32,612 bases of DNA from Pleurotus djamor (taxonomy: Eukaryota > Basidiomycota > Agaricomycetes > Agaricales > Pleurotaceae), in NCBI GenBank assembly GCA_029747585.1, contig JAPEVF010000512.1, positions 1 to 32,612 of the forward strand, given 5' to 3'. The first letter of the stretch is position 1, and each line of letters starts with the position of its first letter. A program made the position numbers and the translations under genes. This document shows positions 20,765-31,773 of the stretch, piece by piece. The notes under the pieces were generated by a model that saw only the letters and a list, made by a program, of their open reading frames with translations, did not search any database and had not been told where the DNA came from.

Positions 20765-23181
20765 ATGACAGCGTCCCTGCCCCCGCACTCGCCCCAGTCC
20801 CCAACACCGCCAGACGACTCGCCCGCCAACCCGTCCAACCCGTCCCCATCTCCGCCCCCCTCCTCAGCCACACAGGAGGCCCCGCCAGCACACAAGTGTC
20901 TCTGGCTCGACTGCACCCTCTCCTTTACCGATCCAGAGGCCCTCTACAACCATCTCTGCAATGACCACATCGGCCGCAAGAGCACAAACAATCTCTGTCT
21001 CACATGCAAGTGGAAGGACTGCGGCACAACCTGCGCGAAACGAGATCACATAACAAGTCATCTGAGAGGTACGTACGATTACTTGCAATGCTTACAACTG
21101 TGGCCTCACCTCCTCCAAGTACATACGCCCCTAAAGCCCCATGTCTGCGAGGTATGTCGTTGCTCAAGATTTATATCAAAGCAATATTCATCAGGCCCAA
21201 AGATCTGCAAAAAGTCCTTCAAGAGGCCACAGGATCTCAAAAAGCACGAAAAGATCCATACCGAAGAACACCATGCGCAGCACAAGCACTCAAAGGCAAT
21301 CACCGTCGTCGACCCTGCCTACGCACAGAGGGTCAGAGGCGATCCCTCTCGCATCGATCCAAAGGCAAAGCTCTCCGCCATCTCACGAGCTCCCGTCCCC
21401 CGTGCAAAGTCGAACTCCTCGTCCCTCTCAGATGGTAAGTCCCATCCGCCAATCCGCCAATCCCCACCCACATCCACGCTGATTAGGTTCTCACTTTGGC
21501 TTTCTCCCCTCTCCTTCTCCAGACCTCGCACACCACCACTCCCCCACCCACGACTCTTTCCTCCACCAGCAAGTCCCCGCATGGGAAGTCCTGCGCCAAG
21601 ACGGTCTCCCGACAGGCTCAAAGCGTTCTCATGACTATGCCGTAGATGACTTTTTTACCGACATGAAGAAGCGTCGGGTTATGCCAGCGTACGACCCCCG
21701 TCCGTACTTGCTTTCCAAAGATCACCCTCCCCCCTTTACTGACCTCCTTTGCTTTTACAGAGATGGCGGACCGTCTCAATAGTCTCGCCTACGCTCAACA
21801 CGTCTCCCAGGGCCAATCCCAACGCCCCCATTTCAATCCTCGTTCCGTCTCTCTTGATATTCGCACACCAGAAGAACTCGCAGCTGTCAATGAATTCCTC
21901 CTCACCCTCGGTCGTGACGTCTCTTCGGGCTCGCGCTACCCTTCTTCCAATTCCCCTCCCAATCCATCCGCTGGATTCTCGGATTCCTACTTTGACGCCG
22001 CTAGTCTGGGTCAGTTGGGGCTCGCCGGGATGCCTGGCATGCCCGGCTCGGACCACTCATTCCCCAGTGAAGGCCCCGCTTATTCAGGTTCCGCCTCCCA
22101 GGGATTTGGCACCTCGTCGTATCACCACCCACCCGCACGATCTTCCCACCCGTCGGTCCAATCTAGCCATTATAATTCGGTTTATCCGCCGCCTATGAAC
22201 GATCCCTCGCCGCTTACTTATTCGCCCACGAGTGCGTATCCTAGTGCGCGTCGCATATCCAACAAGTTCGGTGCGCCACCCAGCTCCGCTTCATCCTTCT
22301 CCAGCCCGAATTATCACCACCCTACGCCGCCTTTGGATTCGGGGTCGCCACCCTCCACTGTGTCGACGCCGGCGAATTCGACGCCTCCGCAGATACCGAT
22401 GACCGTGCCGGACAATGCGGCTGCCTTTGATTACATGCGTTCGTCGAGGGGCACCGTCCCTGTAGCACACCTAGCGCCTCCTCACGAGTACATCGGCAAG
22501 TCGATGCGTACCATCGTGCCTCTCAAATCGGTACCGAGCACACAACGTCCGGAACCTGTGGAACCCAAGCTTGTGCCGTCGAGACAACCGGGGCCTCCAG
22601 CAAAGTTGACGCCTGTCTCGTTTGCTTCGTCGTCTGCTTCCTCGCCAGGAAAGTCGAGTTCGTTGTATCCGTTGTTGACGTCTGGCGACGAAGCTTTCAA
22701 ACTCCCTCCGCTGCATTATCGATCTCCCTCTCCGGAATCACGTGTTTCCACGCCCTCGTCGACGCAAAGTCCCTCTTCTGCTTCTGCTTCTGCTTCTCCC
22801 CAGCCACATGCGATGTCACTGCCTGGTATTCATTCCCTTGCATCTCCGTCTCCGGTCTCATCTGGTGGTGGTATGGGTGGTGGCAATATTAATAATGTGG
22901 GTGCAGGTGCGACTGCGACTGCGAGAGCACGGCGGTCGCCTGAGCAATCGGAGGAACTCGCCAAGGAGATCGGGAGGATTGAGTTGGAGTCGCGGACTCG
23001 GGAGATACCACCTGAGGAGCGGAGGCAGCATGCAGAGTTGATCCGCAATTTGCTGGTTGCTATTAATATGGATTTTAAGGAGAGGTTTGGGGGGATTCCG
23101 GATGAGCGTCAACTCTATCATCATCAACAGCAGCAGCGGGAGTATCAACCTCATGCTAGGGATGTGGAGATGGCGGCGTAG
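20765..23181 (+). CDS. pacC: PacC/Rim101 pH-responsive zinc-finger transcription factor
   Basis: Transcription factor that activates alkaline-expressed genes after Pal/Rim signalling and proteolytic processing. Exons are 20765-21068, 21120-21151 (32 bases), 21203-21434, 21523-21699 and 21761-23181 (721 aa). Three C2H2 fingers span residues 45 to about 135: [42 protein letters not shown], and [26 protein letters not shown]. Further conserved segments are [53 protein letters not shown] and, much later, a Pro/Ser-rich C-terminal regulatory region. An in-frame ATG at 20666 would add 33 residues, but it lies 6 bases past a TATA-like box, so 20765 is more likely the start. The upstream GCCAAG array suggests autoregulation. 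Confidence 0.93.
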
Positions 23182-23458
23182 ATGGCTTTTGCGTGTGATG
23201 TTGTATTATTACTTACCAAGTCTTTGTTGAATAACTAATTTGTTGTAAACCTGCCTTTTCTTTATAACGCTTATCTATTACCTACTACTGCTTTCTCCTC
23301 TCGTACTTACAAGTCATGACATGCAATAGTATGAAAAAGCGATTGAATTATTATGCGTACGATGTGAACAAGAAGCAAGATGCATCATATATGACGCGCG
23401 CTCGTGCACATGGGATACCAACCAGTAAAGCACATACATACTACATACATACATCTAC

Positions 23459-26400
23459 CTACCCTCGCTTAAGCGTGAGCTTGATTTTCGGTGGACCAGA
23501 GGTCGAAGGCGTCGCTGGTGGCATGCCGTCGAGGTCCGCTTTTGCGGACATAGGCGGACTTGTCGCGAGCGGAGAGGGGACAGCCGCAGGAAACCCAAAC
23601 GGTGTACTCCCAGCCCTGTTGAAGCCAAGCCCGGGTAACGTCGCTGAACCTGGCGGTGGGGGACTCCCCGCTGAGGCACTCGCAGTTACAGGGACTGGTG
23701 GCGTTCCACTGTTGAATTCAGCCCACCGAGGACATTTCCGATTGGTTTCTGTTTGTGTGAGAGATTTTTTTTTGGNTTTTTGGTTTTTTGGTTAGACTTG
23801 TTGGATGATCCAAGCAATTGAGACGTACTCATATGACCCATTTGGCCGCAGTGCCCGCATCGCCTCTGTTGGGATTGGGCGCGTCCAGTTAGTGTTCTGA
23901 TGTGTGAAGGAGGGGAAATTGTGTTTTACCGTCGTGTCTGGTTTTAATGGGCGGTTGAGTTGGAGGGGTGTTCCACCCTCCTTGATGATCTTCGCATTCT
24001 TGCGGTGTAGGCGACGCTCTTGGTTCTTTTTCATTCGAGCAATTTCCTCCTCAAGCCTGGATGATGAACACAAAAAGGCAAGCGTGGTCCGTTAGACATC
24101 TTGATAGAGAGGATCTAGACTCTACACACCTCTTCTTGGCCCGCTTGTCCTTGTCCGCGTCGCCTGTGGGCGCCAAGCTATCTGCCATCGTCTGCTCTTC
24201 TTCCAGAAGCTGACGACCACGAACATACGCTCGGATTACGGCAGGGTCACGTATGATCTCCGTTTGCCAGTCACCATCGATCTAACGCAAGCGGAAATTA
24301 GCGAGGGTGAAATGGCGAGTGAGGGGGGGGAGGTGTTGTCATTCACCAATCGCCTGATTCTTAGGACTCTCCGATTCCCATCTGGGTCCATCTCTCTGTC
24401 ACGATCCAATGATGAACCTCGGCTGTAAGGGGGCGACGAAGGACCACCAGGCATGGGAGACATCCCCTCCCTCTTGTTGTGCTGTGCCTGTATTCTTTTC
24501 GTCGCTTCTCGATCTCGCCTGATGTCCTCCTCGGTGAGCTGCGGTTCATCCTTACGACTCAACGAGTCAAATTGCGCCTTCCATATACGCTCAATCTCAG
24601 ATTTGTATATCTGCTGCTGCTCGGCCACATTATAGCGGTGAGCAGACTTCGGACGATTTTCCGCCTCAGCTGAGGGTGGCATTATGATTTAGACGGGCTG
24701 TGGCGCTCGAGACTCGAAGACACGAAGACACGCACCTAATTTCTGTTCGTAATCTTCGCCAGCCTTGACAAATATATCCTTCATTGAGATTCTGATGAAA
24801 CTGAACGCTTCACCGCGGCCAGAAGGGTCGCCATCTCCGTGCAGCCTCAGCATGGCTTTCGCCTGAGTAGCAAAGAGGAAATTCTTGGTAGTGATCCACG
24901 GCGCTAGCTGTTGTTCGACAGAGAGTTTCGTCTCGTCATCCTCAGCTTCACCGGTACCACTGTACCCGGAGTCTTGGAGGTGGCGCTGACCAACTTGCAT
25001 GCTCTCAGTGAGTACCACTTGCTCTGGTCCAACCATCTTGAGCATCTCTTGGTCAGAAGGCAGCGTCCAATTGGCCTTCAAACGCCAGAAACCTTGATGA
25101 GGACCACGCCGATGATACTCCATGAATTCCTTGGAGGATGGACGACATTCAGTCGGAATTATCCACAGTGGATAGCACTTCTCCATACCTTGAGACGTTG
25201 CCGCATTTGGAGCTCATTCTGGTCTGGGAAATACTTCATGAGTCTAGAAATCTTGAGCCGTTCTCCTGGGCTTTTCTTGAGCAGCTTAAAGGCGATGATT
25301 TGAAGTCGGAACTTGAGGGTGTTAGTGATTTTGCGAGAATGGGGTCCAGGCACTTCGGTCACTGGATACGTTTGACCAATAACGAAGAGATTCTTTATCT
25401 CCCTCAGGTAGTATTTCGTTTCACCCTTGACTGTATTCCTGCCGGAGTTCAAACATTTAGGCTTGGAAGGAGGCCGAGTCGAAGGTAGACATACCTGACA
25501 ACGAGGAAGTCTGTGGGGTACGCCTTCTGTCGGAACAAGGGTGCCCGAAGCAGATTGTTATACATAGCAGGGATGGTCTGGCCAGGGTAGACATAGCCAA
25601 ACTTCATGAAAGGGGATTCGTCTTGTGGCTCGAGAACGAACGGAAGACCCAGGTCAAACTAGCTCGTCTTTAGACATATTCAGAAGGGTGAGAAGAGGGA
25701 ATGAATACCTTCGGTATGTGTTCGTCCTTCTCGTCTTTCTTTCGGTAGTAGTTGACCAGCGCACTGCCCATCCCAAAGTTTGAGATGATTGGAGGATGTT
25801 CCTCCTGCAAGAAATGGGTCAGCTGAGCAGAAGGAAGGGAGAGCCAACACACCGAATATTCCCACAAAACGAAGTTACTGGTATCGCGGAGACTCAGATC
25901 ACTGGTCTTGTTGAGAATTTCCCCAATGACAGCCCCCTTGCCAAGTTTACGACCAGAATTATCTTTCTTCCTCTTCGCAGTTCTGACTTTGCTGAAGTGA
26001 AGTTCAACATTGGCAGGGAATTGCAAGGCAGGACGATGGAAAGATCGAGCTTCTTGCTTCGACAGGCGGGTTTTGTACTATATGAAGGTTCGTCAGTTCA
26101 GGTTTAGATGGAGGGGTAATCAAATGAACTTACGAAGGGCAATTGCAACTTCTGCGCAGGGTAGGCGTGTTCGACGACAAGCTGACTGAATGTCTGGCGA
26201 ATACGGTGCTTCCCGCCTTCTTTAGCCACTTCGTAGAAGTGATCGTTCGACATGTTGAACTTATCGCGCTGCCCAGCATCCAATCTGGTACGCTTCCGTG
26301 GCCTTGACGGATCTTCACACAATAGGTGACTACGATATTAATGCATTGAAGTAAGTAACACATACCTGTACGCTCTTCTGGTACAACATCGTCCTCATGG

Positions 26401-27353
26401 TTGAACTCCAGTTGAGTGAAGTCTCTGAAGGGCGCACGAGGGCTCCAGATAATACTTTGCGTCCATGCTCCCGACTCCAGAACCTTATTCGTAGGAGTGG
26501 TCAGGCTGCGTTCCGTGGTCTGAGAATGTTGGGACAATGGCTCCGGGTCATACATGACTTGGTCCTCCCAATTCGATAGGAGAACGAGGTCAAATGTACG
26601 GTCGTGCAACGGCAAAGATACAGGAAGATCAGACTTATCACGTTCCTAGATGAATGACATGTCAATCAACGAGCGGAAAGTCGCTTGAGCATACCACATA
26701 CCTGAAGCGCTTTCCAGAGGTCGTTTTCAACATTGCCGGATGAGACCTCCTGCGTGCGCTTCGTCTCTTCCTGCCGTTTAGACGTCCCAACAACGGATTC
26801 AAGAAATCCTTTAGTGACTTCCTTTCTCCTCGGATATACAGTCTCCACTAAGTTGAGGTCAGACAGTGACGGATGAAACAGTAGCAGTGGAGATACCTAG
26901 GAATGGTCGCCTTGATACTCGTGACTTTCGTACGGTATATCCCTTGAATAGTTCGCTGAAATCCAGTACTTTGTCCTTCTCGAAGGAGGGAAATCGTTCA
27001 TATACTGTCTTCGGACGTTCTACGAGGCGCTTTACGACGCGTACACGTTTCTGTTTCGGACGGAGGCCAATTGGAGAGTACGCTTCTGTCTTCACAGGAT
27101 TGAGATGCTCCTCTTCCCTCAGCTCTCTGTCCACCTCGTCTTCCCAGTCATCTCCTTGGTCTGCGCCTACTGCATCTTCATCCTCTGCCCATGTCTCGTT
27201 GTAGATCTGCTTAGAACTGAGATTGGGTAGTCCAGATATGCCGAGTTGATTTTGGAGTCCAGAGCCACTAGGAAGAGACAATTCTCCGAGCAAATGATCT
27301 AGCGAGAAGCCTGATAGTGCATTGATAGCTTCACTTTCGTCGTGGCCAGCCAT
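23459..27353 (-). CDS. TAF1: TFIID subunit TAF1 (no bromodomains, zinc knuckle)
   Basis: Largest TFIID subunit, a platform for RNA polymerase II preinitiation complexes. Fourteen exons on the minus strand: 26897-27353, 26702-26847, 26366-26645, 26134-26312, 25853-26077, 25709-25804, 25495-25658, 25189-25438, 24736-25129, 24347-24669, 24130-24281, 23930-24056, 23829-23865, 23459-23748 (1039 aa). The N-terminus is acidic (WAEDEDAVGADQGDDWEDE). The DUF3591 core runs through exons 4-9: HFYEVAKEGGKHRIRQTF, LWEYSEEHPPIISNFGMG, KFGYVYPGQTIPAMYNNLLR, YYLREIKNLFVIGQ, EVPGPHSRK, GFWRLKANW. Then come RRVLRIRRLIDGDWQTEIIRD, a Lys/Arg coiled region, and a C-x2-C-x4-H-x6-C knuckle (CGHCGQMGH..KCP, about residues 934-949). 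The end is Pro/Ser-rich and finishes KIKLTLKRG. As in other fungi, no bromodomain follows. Confidence 0.93.
23776..23776. other. Ambiguous base in TAF1 intron 13
   Basis: N within T-rich repeats inside the last TAF1 intron (23749-23828). It has no coding effect. Like the other two N positions, it sits beside a homopolymer. Confidence 0.85.
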
Positions 27354-27518
27354 TTGATCAGCGTGCGTTCAGGGTGCGTCCAAGAGAGCAAAGGACATGG
27401 AGTCACATAATGTGGCCTTGGAATTAAGCGCACCCCTGTCTGCCACAGGATCACGTGGATGAGGGACAGAGGCGCGCCTTCGCGTCCGTCATCGTAAGCA
27501 CACGTCCTCGTCCTCGAA
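27354..27518. promoter_or_regulatory. Divergent promoter gap, TAF1 and PA28, with an E-box
   Basis: 165 bases between starts. It contains TCACGTGG at 27451-27458, which holds a CACGTG E-box bound by bHLH factors such as Cbf1- or Pho4-type proteins. The site lies 61 bases upstream of the PA28 start. Confidence 0.45.
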
Positions 27519-28765
27519 ATGTCATCCGATCCAGAAACAAAACGCAAACTTGAGGTATCCCCATAGAAGTGGCTTTAACGGACTTAAGCTGAGAAGCCTC
27601 CCATGCATGTCTCAGGACTTCCGCAAGCAAGTTGCCGCTCGGGGAGAGGAGATTATATTCAAGATCTTCCCCACCAAGGTGCGCTGTTTCCATACAATTG
27701 AAGTGGCAACAATGTGACTGAAACTTTATCTCTCTCAGGTGATGTCAGTCGCTAGGTGTAGCAAAGTACACGCTGCTTCTTGCTCATGCTATCCAGAGAA
27801 CTCCAAAAAACCATACAATCCTTCTCCAACGCCGATTCGCCATTCAACTTCGACAACGCTCCGAAAACCGATACAACGGTATATCCGGCGCCGTCTCCTG
27901 ATACACCCCAGGAGACCGAGGAGCTACATGCAAAGAAAAGAAAGCGAACCGAGGATGGCTTCCTTGAGGAAGGAAGCTCGCGCCATCTACATCACCCGAA
28001 GTATGTCGAAGTCGTGCAGGCCTATCGCCATATGACCCCCTTGCATGATGTGATCAGGCAGGAGTGTGAAGAGCTAGCCGAACTCGTTGTGAGTTCATCG
28101 CATGTACGCATGGGGTGGAAGATCCTAATGCCGCGCAGGATCAAGTGAAGCTATGGGTCAATCTCACCATGCCAAAGTAAGTAAGAACGCTCCAATCTTA
28201 CCGTGCGGTCTCTTATCTTCTTCCCTATGTAGAATTGAAGAGTGAGGCATTTCTTCTATCTTGGCGTACCTGTTTTGACCGTGATAACGAAGTGGTGACA
28301 ATTTTGGCGTGCAAGTCCAAGAAGGTATGAACCAACCGTTGAAAAATCAAATAGCGTCTCACTCCGCCATCAGAGGTTCTTAGCGAATTAATGCGAGCAC
28401 AAGAGAGTGCGTACAATCTTCGGGATGCAGCACGTCAAGACCATCTGGCTCGCGCGAAGATATGCTCCAAACTCATCAAATACCCGAATGTCGAAGATTA
28501 CACGGTTCGTCCTTCGCTTCTCGCTGTCCGATTCTACCCACATGCTCAACTCTCATAGATGGCACTCCATGAACACGACCGGAAGCAAGTGTATTTCGCA
28601 CGTCAGCACGTCATTGACATTCGGAGTGTCTACGCGATCTTGACTGACTTGCTTCAGAAAAATATTTCAAAGGTAATATCTAATACCTTGCCTCCGACCA
28701 TTTGGCTCACGATAACACTCTAGATACGAGCACCCAAAGGGAATAATAGTGTTGGCTTATACTGA
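27519..28765 (+). CDS. Proteasome activator PA28/REG (gamma type)
   Basis: ATP-independent 11S activator that caps the 20S proteasome and opens its gate, usually nuclear. Ten exons: 27519-27554, 27589-27678, 27739-27755 (17 bases), 27797-28088, 28139-28176, 28233-28241 (9 bases), 28293-28324, 28374-28504, 28559-28672, 28724-28765 (266 aa). The N-terminal helix has SQDFRKQVAARGEEIIFKIFPTK and RELQKTIQSF. A Lys/Arg-rich linker (KKRKRTED) resembles a nuclear localisation signal. Then VKLWVNLTMPKIEDGDNFGVQVQEE carries the activation-loop region, followed by RAKICSKLIKYPNVEDY, LLQKNISKIRAPKGNN and the C-terminal Gly-Leu-Tyr typical of REG-gamma tails that dock in the proteasome alpha ring. Intron 1 would be only 34 bases and intron 3 only 41, so the N-terminal model is less certain than the rest. 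Confidence 0.87.
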
Positions 28766-28859
28766 TCAAGCACCCTCGAATTCTCTAAAATTAATAGTAG
28801 CGTACTTTTTTCAACTAATCCGGTGTATAAACGCTGGCTCGTACGTTGTCTCCACTAGA

Positions 28860-30537
28860 TCATACAGATATGGTTTTGAAGATGTTGAATCCATCGGATG
28901 CCGTGCTAACCACCGTACCAGGCATTTGGGGGTGCCAGTGAACCTCTTTAATGTCTCTCTGCCCTTGGTGGACGAACAACAGTTGGGGTGGGACCTGTCG
29001 TGTATCATCTGTACCATCCATCTCATCGTCATCCAATTCAACCGCTAGATCCCACATGGTCACTTGGTCGTCTGCCCCAGAGGCGGCGAAGATGGAATCT
29101 TCGGTTGGATGCCATTCGACGGATGTAATTGCGCTTGTGTGCCAGTTGAAGGACGCAACCGCCGTCGGATCCGCCCTGTTTGGAGAATATCAAGATGTGA
29201 CCAGCGAACATGTAAGAGTGCGAAATGCGTACCCTGATGGCTTGACATTACGCAAGTCCCATACCTTAATACCACCCTCGTCGCCACCGCTCAGTAGCAG
29301 ATAGCTCGTGGCTCGATTCCAGCTAATGACGTTGACATCGCTGGGGTGAGCCGTTCCAATCGCTGCGACACTCTTCCTTCCTTTACTCCGTACATCCCAT
29401 ATCCGTACGCTTTGGTCGGCTGAACAAGAAGCAAAGACAGTCGGTTCGGTCGGACTCCATTGCAGATCCTCAATGCTCGAGGTGTGAGAGGTGAATGGAG
29501 AGGACAAAGTGTTAAACCCGGACGGTGAGGCCGTTGTAAGGTAGATTTTTGATTGTATGTCGCCGGTTAACAAACGCAATGAAGACGCATTTGCCCCACC
29601 AGATGATGCCCAGTCCATCGCAAAGCCTTCGGCCCTACCGTGTGCCGTTACAGTGAAAGCAGGCGTGTGTGTGCGCGGCTTGGGAACTGTATAGCCTGGT
29701 ACGTCAAGTGATTCGATGAGCGGCCGTATATCCCATATGTGAACTTTTCCTGTCTCTGCCCAAGTCGCGGTGTAGTACGGCTGAGACACAGGTGGTAATG
29801 GGGAAGAGGCAGGGAGGGGTTGGGCACGGATACGATTGACACCACCGACGTGAGGTATTGATCGGTATTCGAGGACGGCATCTTCGTCAAGGTTTTCATC
29901 ATCTTCATCATCCTCATCGTCGGAATCATCTACATCATAGTAGTTAGGAAAAATCGGTGATGAGGATGAGGAGGTTTTACTGACCGCTGTTCTTCTGAGT
30001 CTTGTGGAGGGAAGTGAGCTTATAGACAATCACTTCGTTGTTGTTTGCAACGTCGGCCTGAGTTCCGGAGACAAGGTAGGCCGTTGCGGGATATCTTTGC
30101 CTCTCATCGCCAAGGCTATCACGTAGTACGTCGAAGGAGAGACATGGCCAATTCACATTGAGAGAATGACGCATGATATAGACAGAGTCATCGGCTTCGA
30201 GTATTTCATCGGCGCTGAGGGTGTGCTTTCCTGGAATAAATGTCGATGGGGCGGGTGGTTGCTCTTCACTCTCTTCAATCGCTGGAAGGACTTGGTCGAT
30301 CTCCATGCCTTGGATATGCATCATTATTTGAGTTTACTGTGGTAATGGATATCGCATACCATCCTCTGCATCAGCTTGCTCTGCATCGACCACTTCACCG
30401 TCGCTTTCTATCTCGTCCTCCCAGGCGTCCTCAAACTCGCCCATCTCATCCCCTGGCGCATCTTGCTTTGAATTGCTTCCAGATGGACGCTTTGGAGCCT
30501 GTTGCTCGATAATCTGTGTCGCCGATCGCTTTGACAT
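28860..30537 (-). CDS. RRB1: Ribosome assembly WD40 protein RRB1/GRWD1
   Basis: Chaperone for ribosomal protein L3 and 60S assembly factor in nucleolus and nucleus. Exons on the minus strand: 30360-30537, 29985-30308, 29233-29929, 28860-29175 (504 aa). The N-terminus is acidic ([15 protein letters not shown]). The histone-chaperone-type segment [21 protein letters not shown] (about 105-125) is the CAF1C/H4-binding-like motif of this family. An acidic run after the second intron precedes the WD40 propeller. Repeats are seen in [99 protein letters not shown] and [22 protein letters not shown]. It is convergent with PA28, 94 bases between stops, so the transcripts probably overlap. Confidence 0.93.
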
Positions 30538-30852
30538 GAACTTGAGAAGAAAAAAGTTTCAAGAATGCGATCACGTGTAATCTAATCTGTAAATCCCCAA
30601 GTCCCGGCCTTGGCACTCACACTGTTGGTGTGAAGTGCCCTGAAAGGGACGGCTGCGCGGACACCTGTTACGTTCGCGGACACGTATGCTGAGCAACGGA
30701 TTACCAATGCTACCAATGCCATTGGCATACGCGTCGGAACTGATCATTCTCAAGGGGTAGGCTGCGTCGCCGGCGACGCGTCACCTGTTCCGGACCCTTC
30801 TTCAAATACTCGTTCCCAAGCGCGACCATCACTTCAACATCCTACACACACA
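30538..30852. promoter_or_regulatory. Divergent promoter RRB1/MGST3 with CCAAT cluster, E-box and palindromes
   Basis: 315 bases between starts. Visible elements: CACGTG at 30572-30577; an imperfect inverted repeat GGCACTCACAC..GTGTGAAGTGCC at 30612-30639; direct repeats CGCGGACAC at 30656 and 30675; CCAAT boxes at 30704-30708 and 30713-30717 on the plus strand and 30721-30725 on the minus strand; ATGCCA-T-TGGCAT at 30716-30728; and a perfect 16-base palindrome of GCGTCGCC with its complement at 30764-30779. Binding proteins are inferred only. Confidence 0.55.
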
Positions 30853-31640
30853 ATGTCTACTTTCGTTATTCCTGAAGGGTGCGTAAATTTTAACTTCGAC
30901 AAATGTGCCGTGGCTGACGATCTGTATAGCTCAGAATACGTCGCGGCTGGTTTCCTCTCCACCGTCTGGCTCCTTGCCTACCAGACTAGCACGGTCTCCA
31001 AGTACCGAAAGGCTGCAGGTATCAAATACCCCCAAGGTAGGGCTCATTTGGATCTTTGATCCGTTCCCTCTAATTTCTAAATCTTCTTTCAAAGCATACG
31101 CAGAGAAGGCGGAAGTCGACGCCTCGCTTGCTGCGAAGCAATTCAACTGTGCCCAGCGTATGTTGAAAATCGAATCCTAGGCGGTTGAGTGGTTGACTTA
31201 TATGTATGTCGATTCTAGGTGCCCACCAGAACACTCTGGAGAGCGTCCCCATTCTCTATGTGACGTACGCCCATCAAGTCCTGCCGCTTCGCACGTTGTC
31301 GCTAACCGTTTGTTTTTGTTAGTGCTTTGATCTCCTCCCTCAAGTTCCCTATTCCGACCGCGGTCGTTCTGGGTCTGTGGTCGTTCTCCCGTGTCTTATA
31401 CACACGTGGTTATGTTAGCGGAGATCCAGCCAAGGTGAGCTCGATGTTGTCAAACCTCTTCAAGGACGTCCTGCTAACCCATCTACAGAGGAATGCAAGG
31501 GGTGGTTGGATTTCTTCTGTTTCCTTGGCTGGTGAGTGAATACACACGTGTATAGGCTCTGCACTGACGATGCTGCTCTAGGCCTTGTCCTCACTTCTAC
31601 GTACACTGTCGGAAAATCCCTTGTTGAAAAGTTGTTGTAG
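30853..31640 (+). CDS. Microsomal glutathione S-transferase 3 (MAPEG family)
   Basis: Small integral membrane enzyme of the ER or mitochondrial outer membrane that conjugates glutathione to lipophilic compounds and reduces lipid peroxides. Seven exons: 30853-30878, 30930-31036, 31095-31157, 31219-31264, 31323-31434, 31489-31531, 31582-31640 (151 aa, the usual size of MGST3). Conserved segments are EYVAAGFLSTVWLLAYQ (helix 1), KYRKAAGIKYPQAYAEK, the MAPEG signature FNCAQRAHQNTLES, hydrophobic helices 2 and 3 (ISSLKFPIPTAVVLGLWSFSRVLYT), RGYVSGDPAKR, and the last helix LAGLVLTSTYTV. It ends in a basic tail. First ATG used. It shares the upstream gap with RRB1. Confidence 0.93.
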
Positions 31641-31773
31641 GGTACTTCAACATACAGTATTGTGATGTTCCATAAATAGTAGAAAATGGCCCCTGAGTTG
31701 GGATAATTAGCTTCTGGTTCAGCGTCCCCCATTACTTTACCCCCAACGTATTATATGGCCAGTGTTCCACGCA

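Noticed and set aside
23459..24682. Separate small zinc-knuckle gene starting at 24682
   Set aside because: The apparent start lies inside an intron. Splicing at 24736 and 24669 joins it in phase to the TAF1 core, and the combined order matches TAF1.
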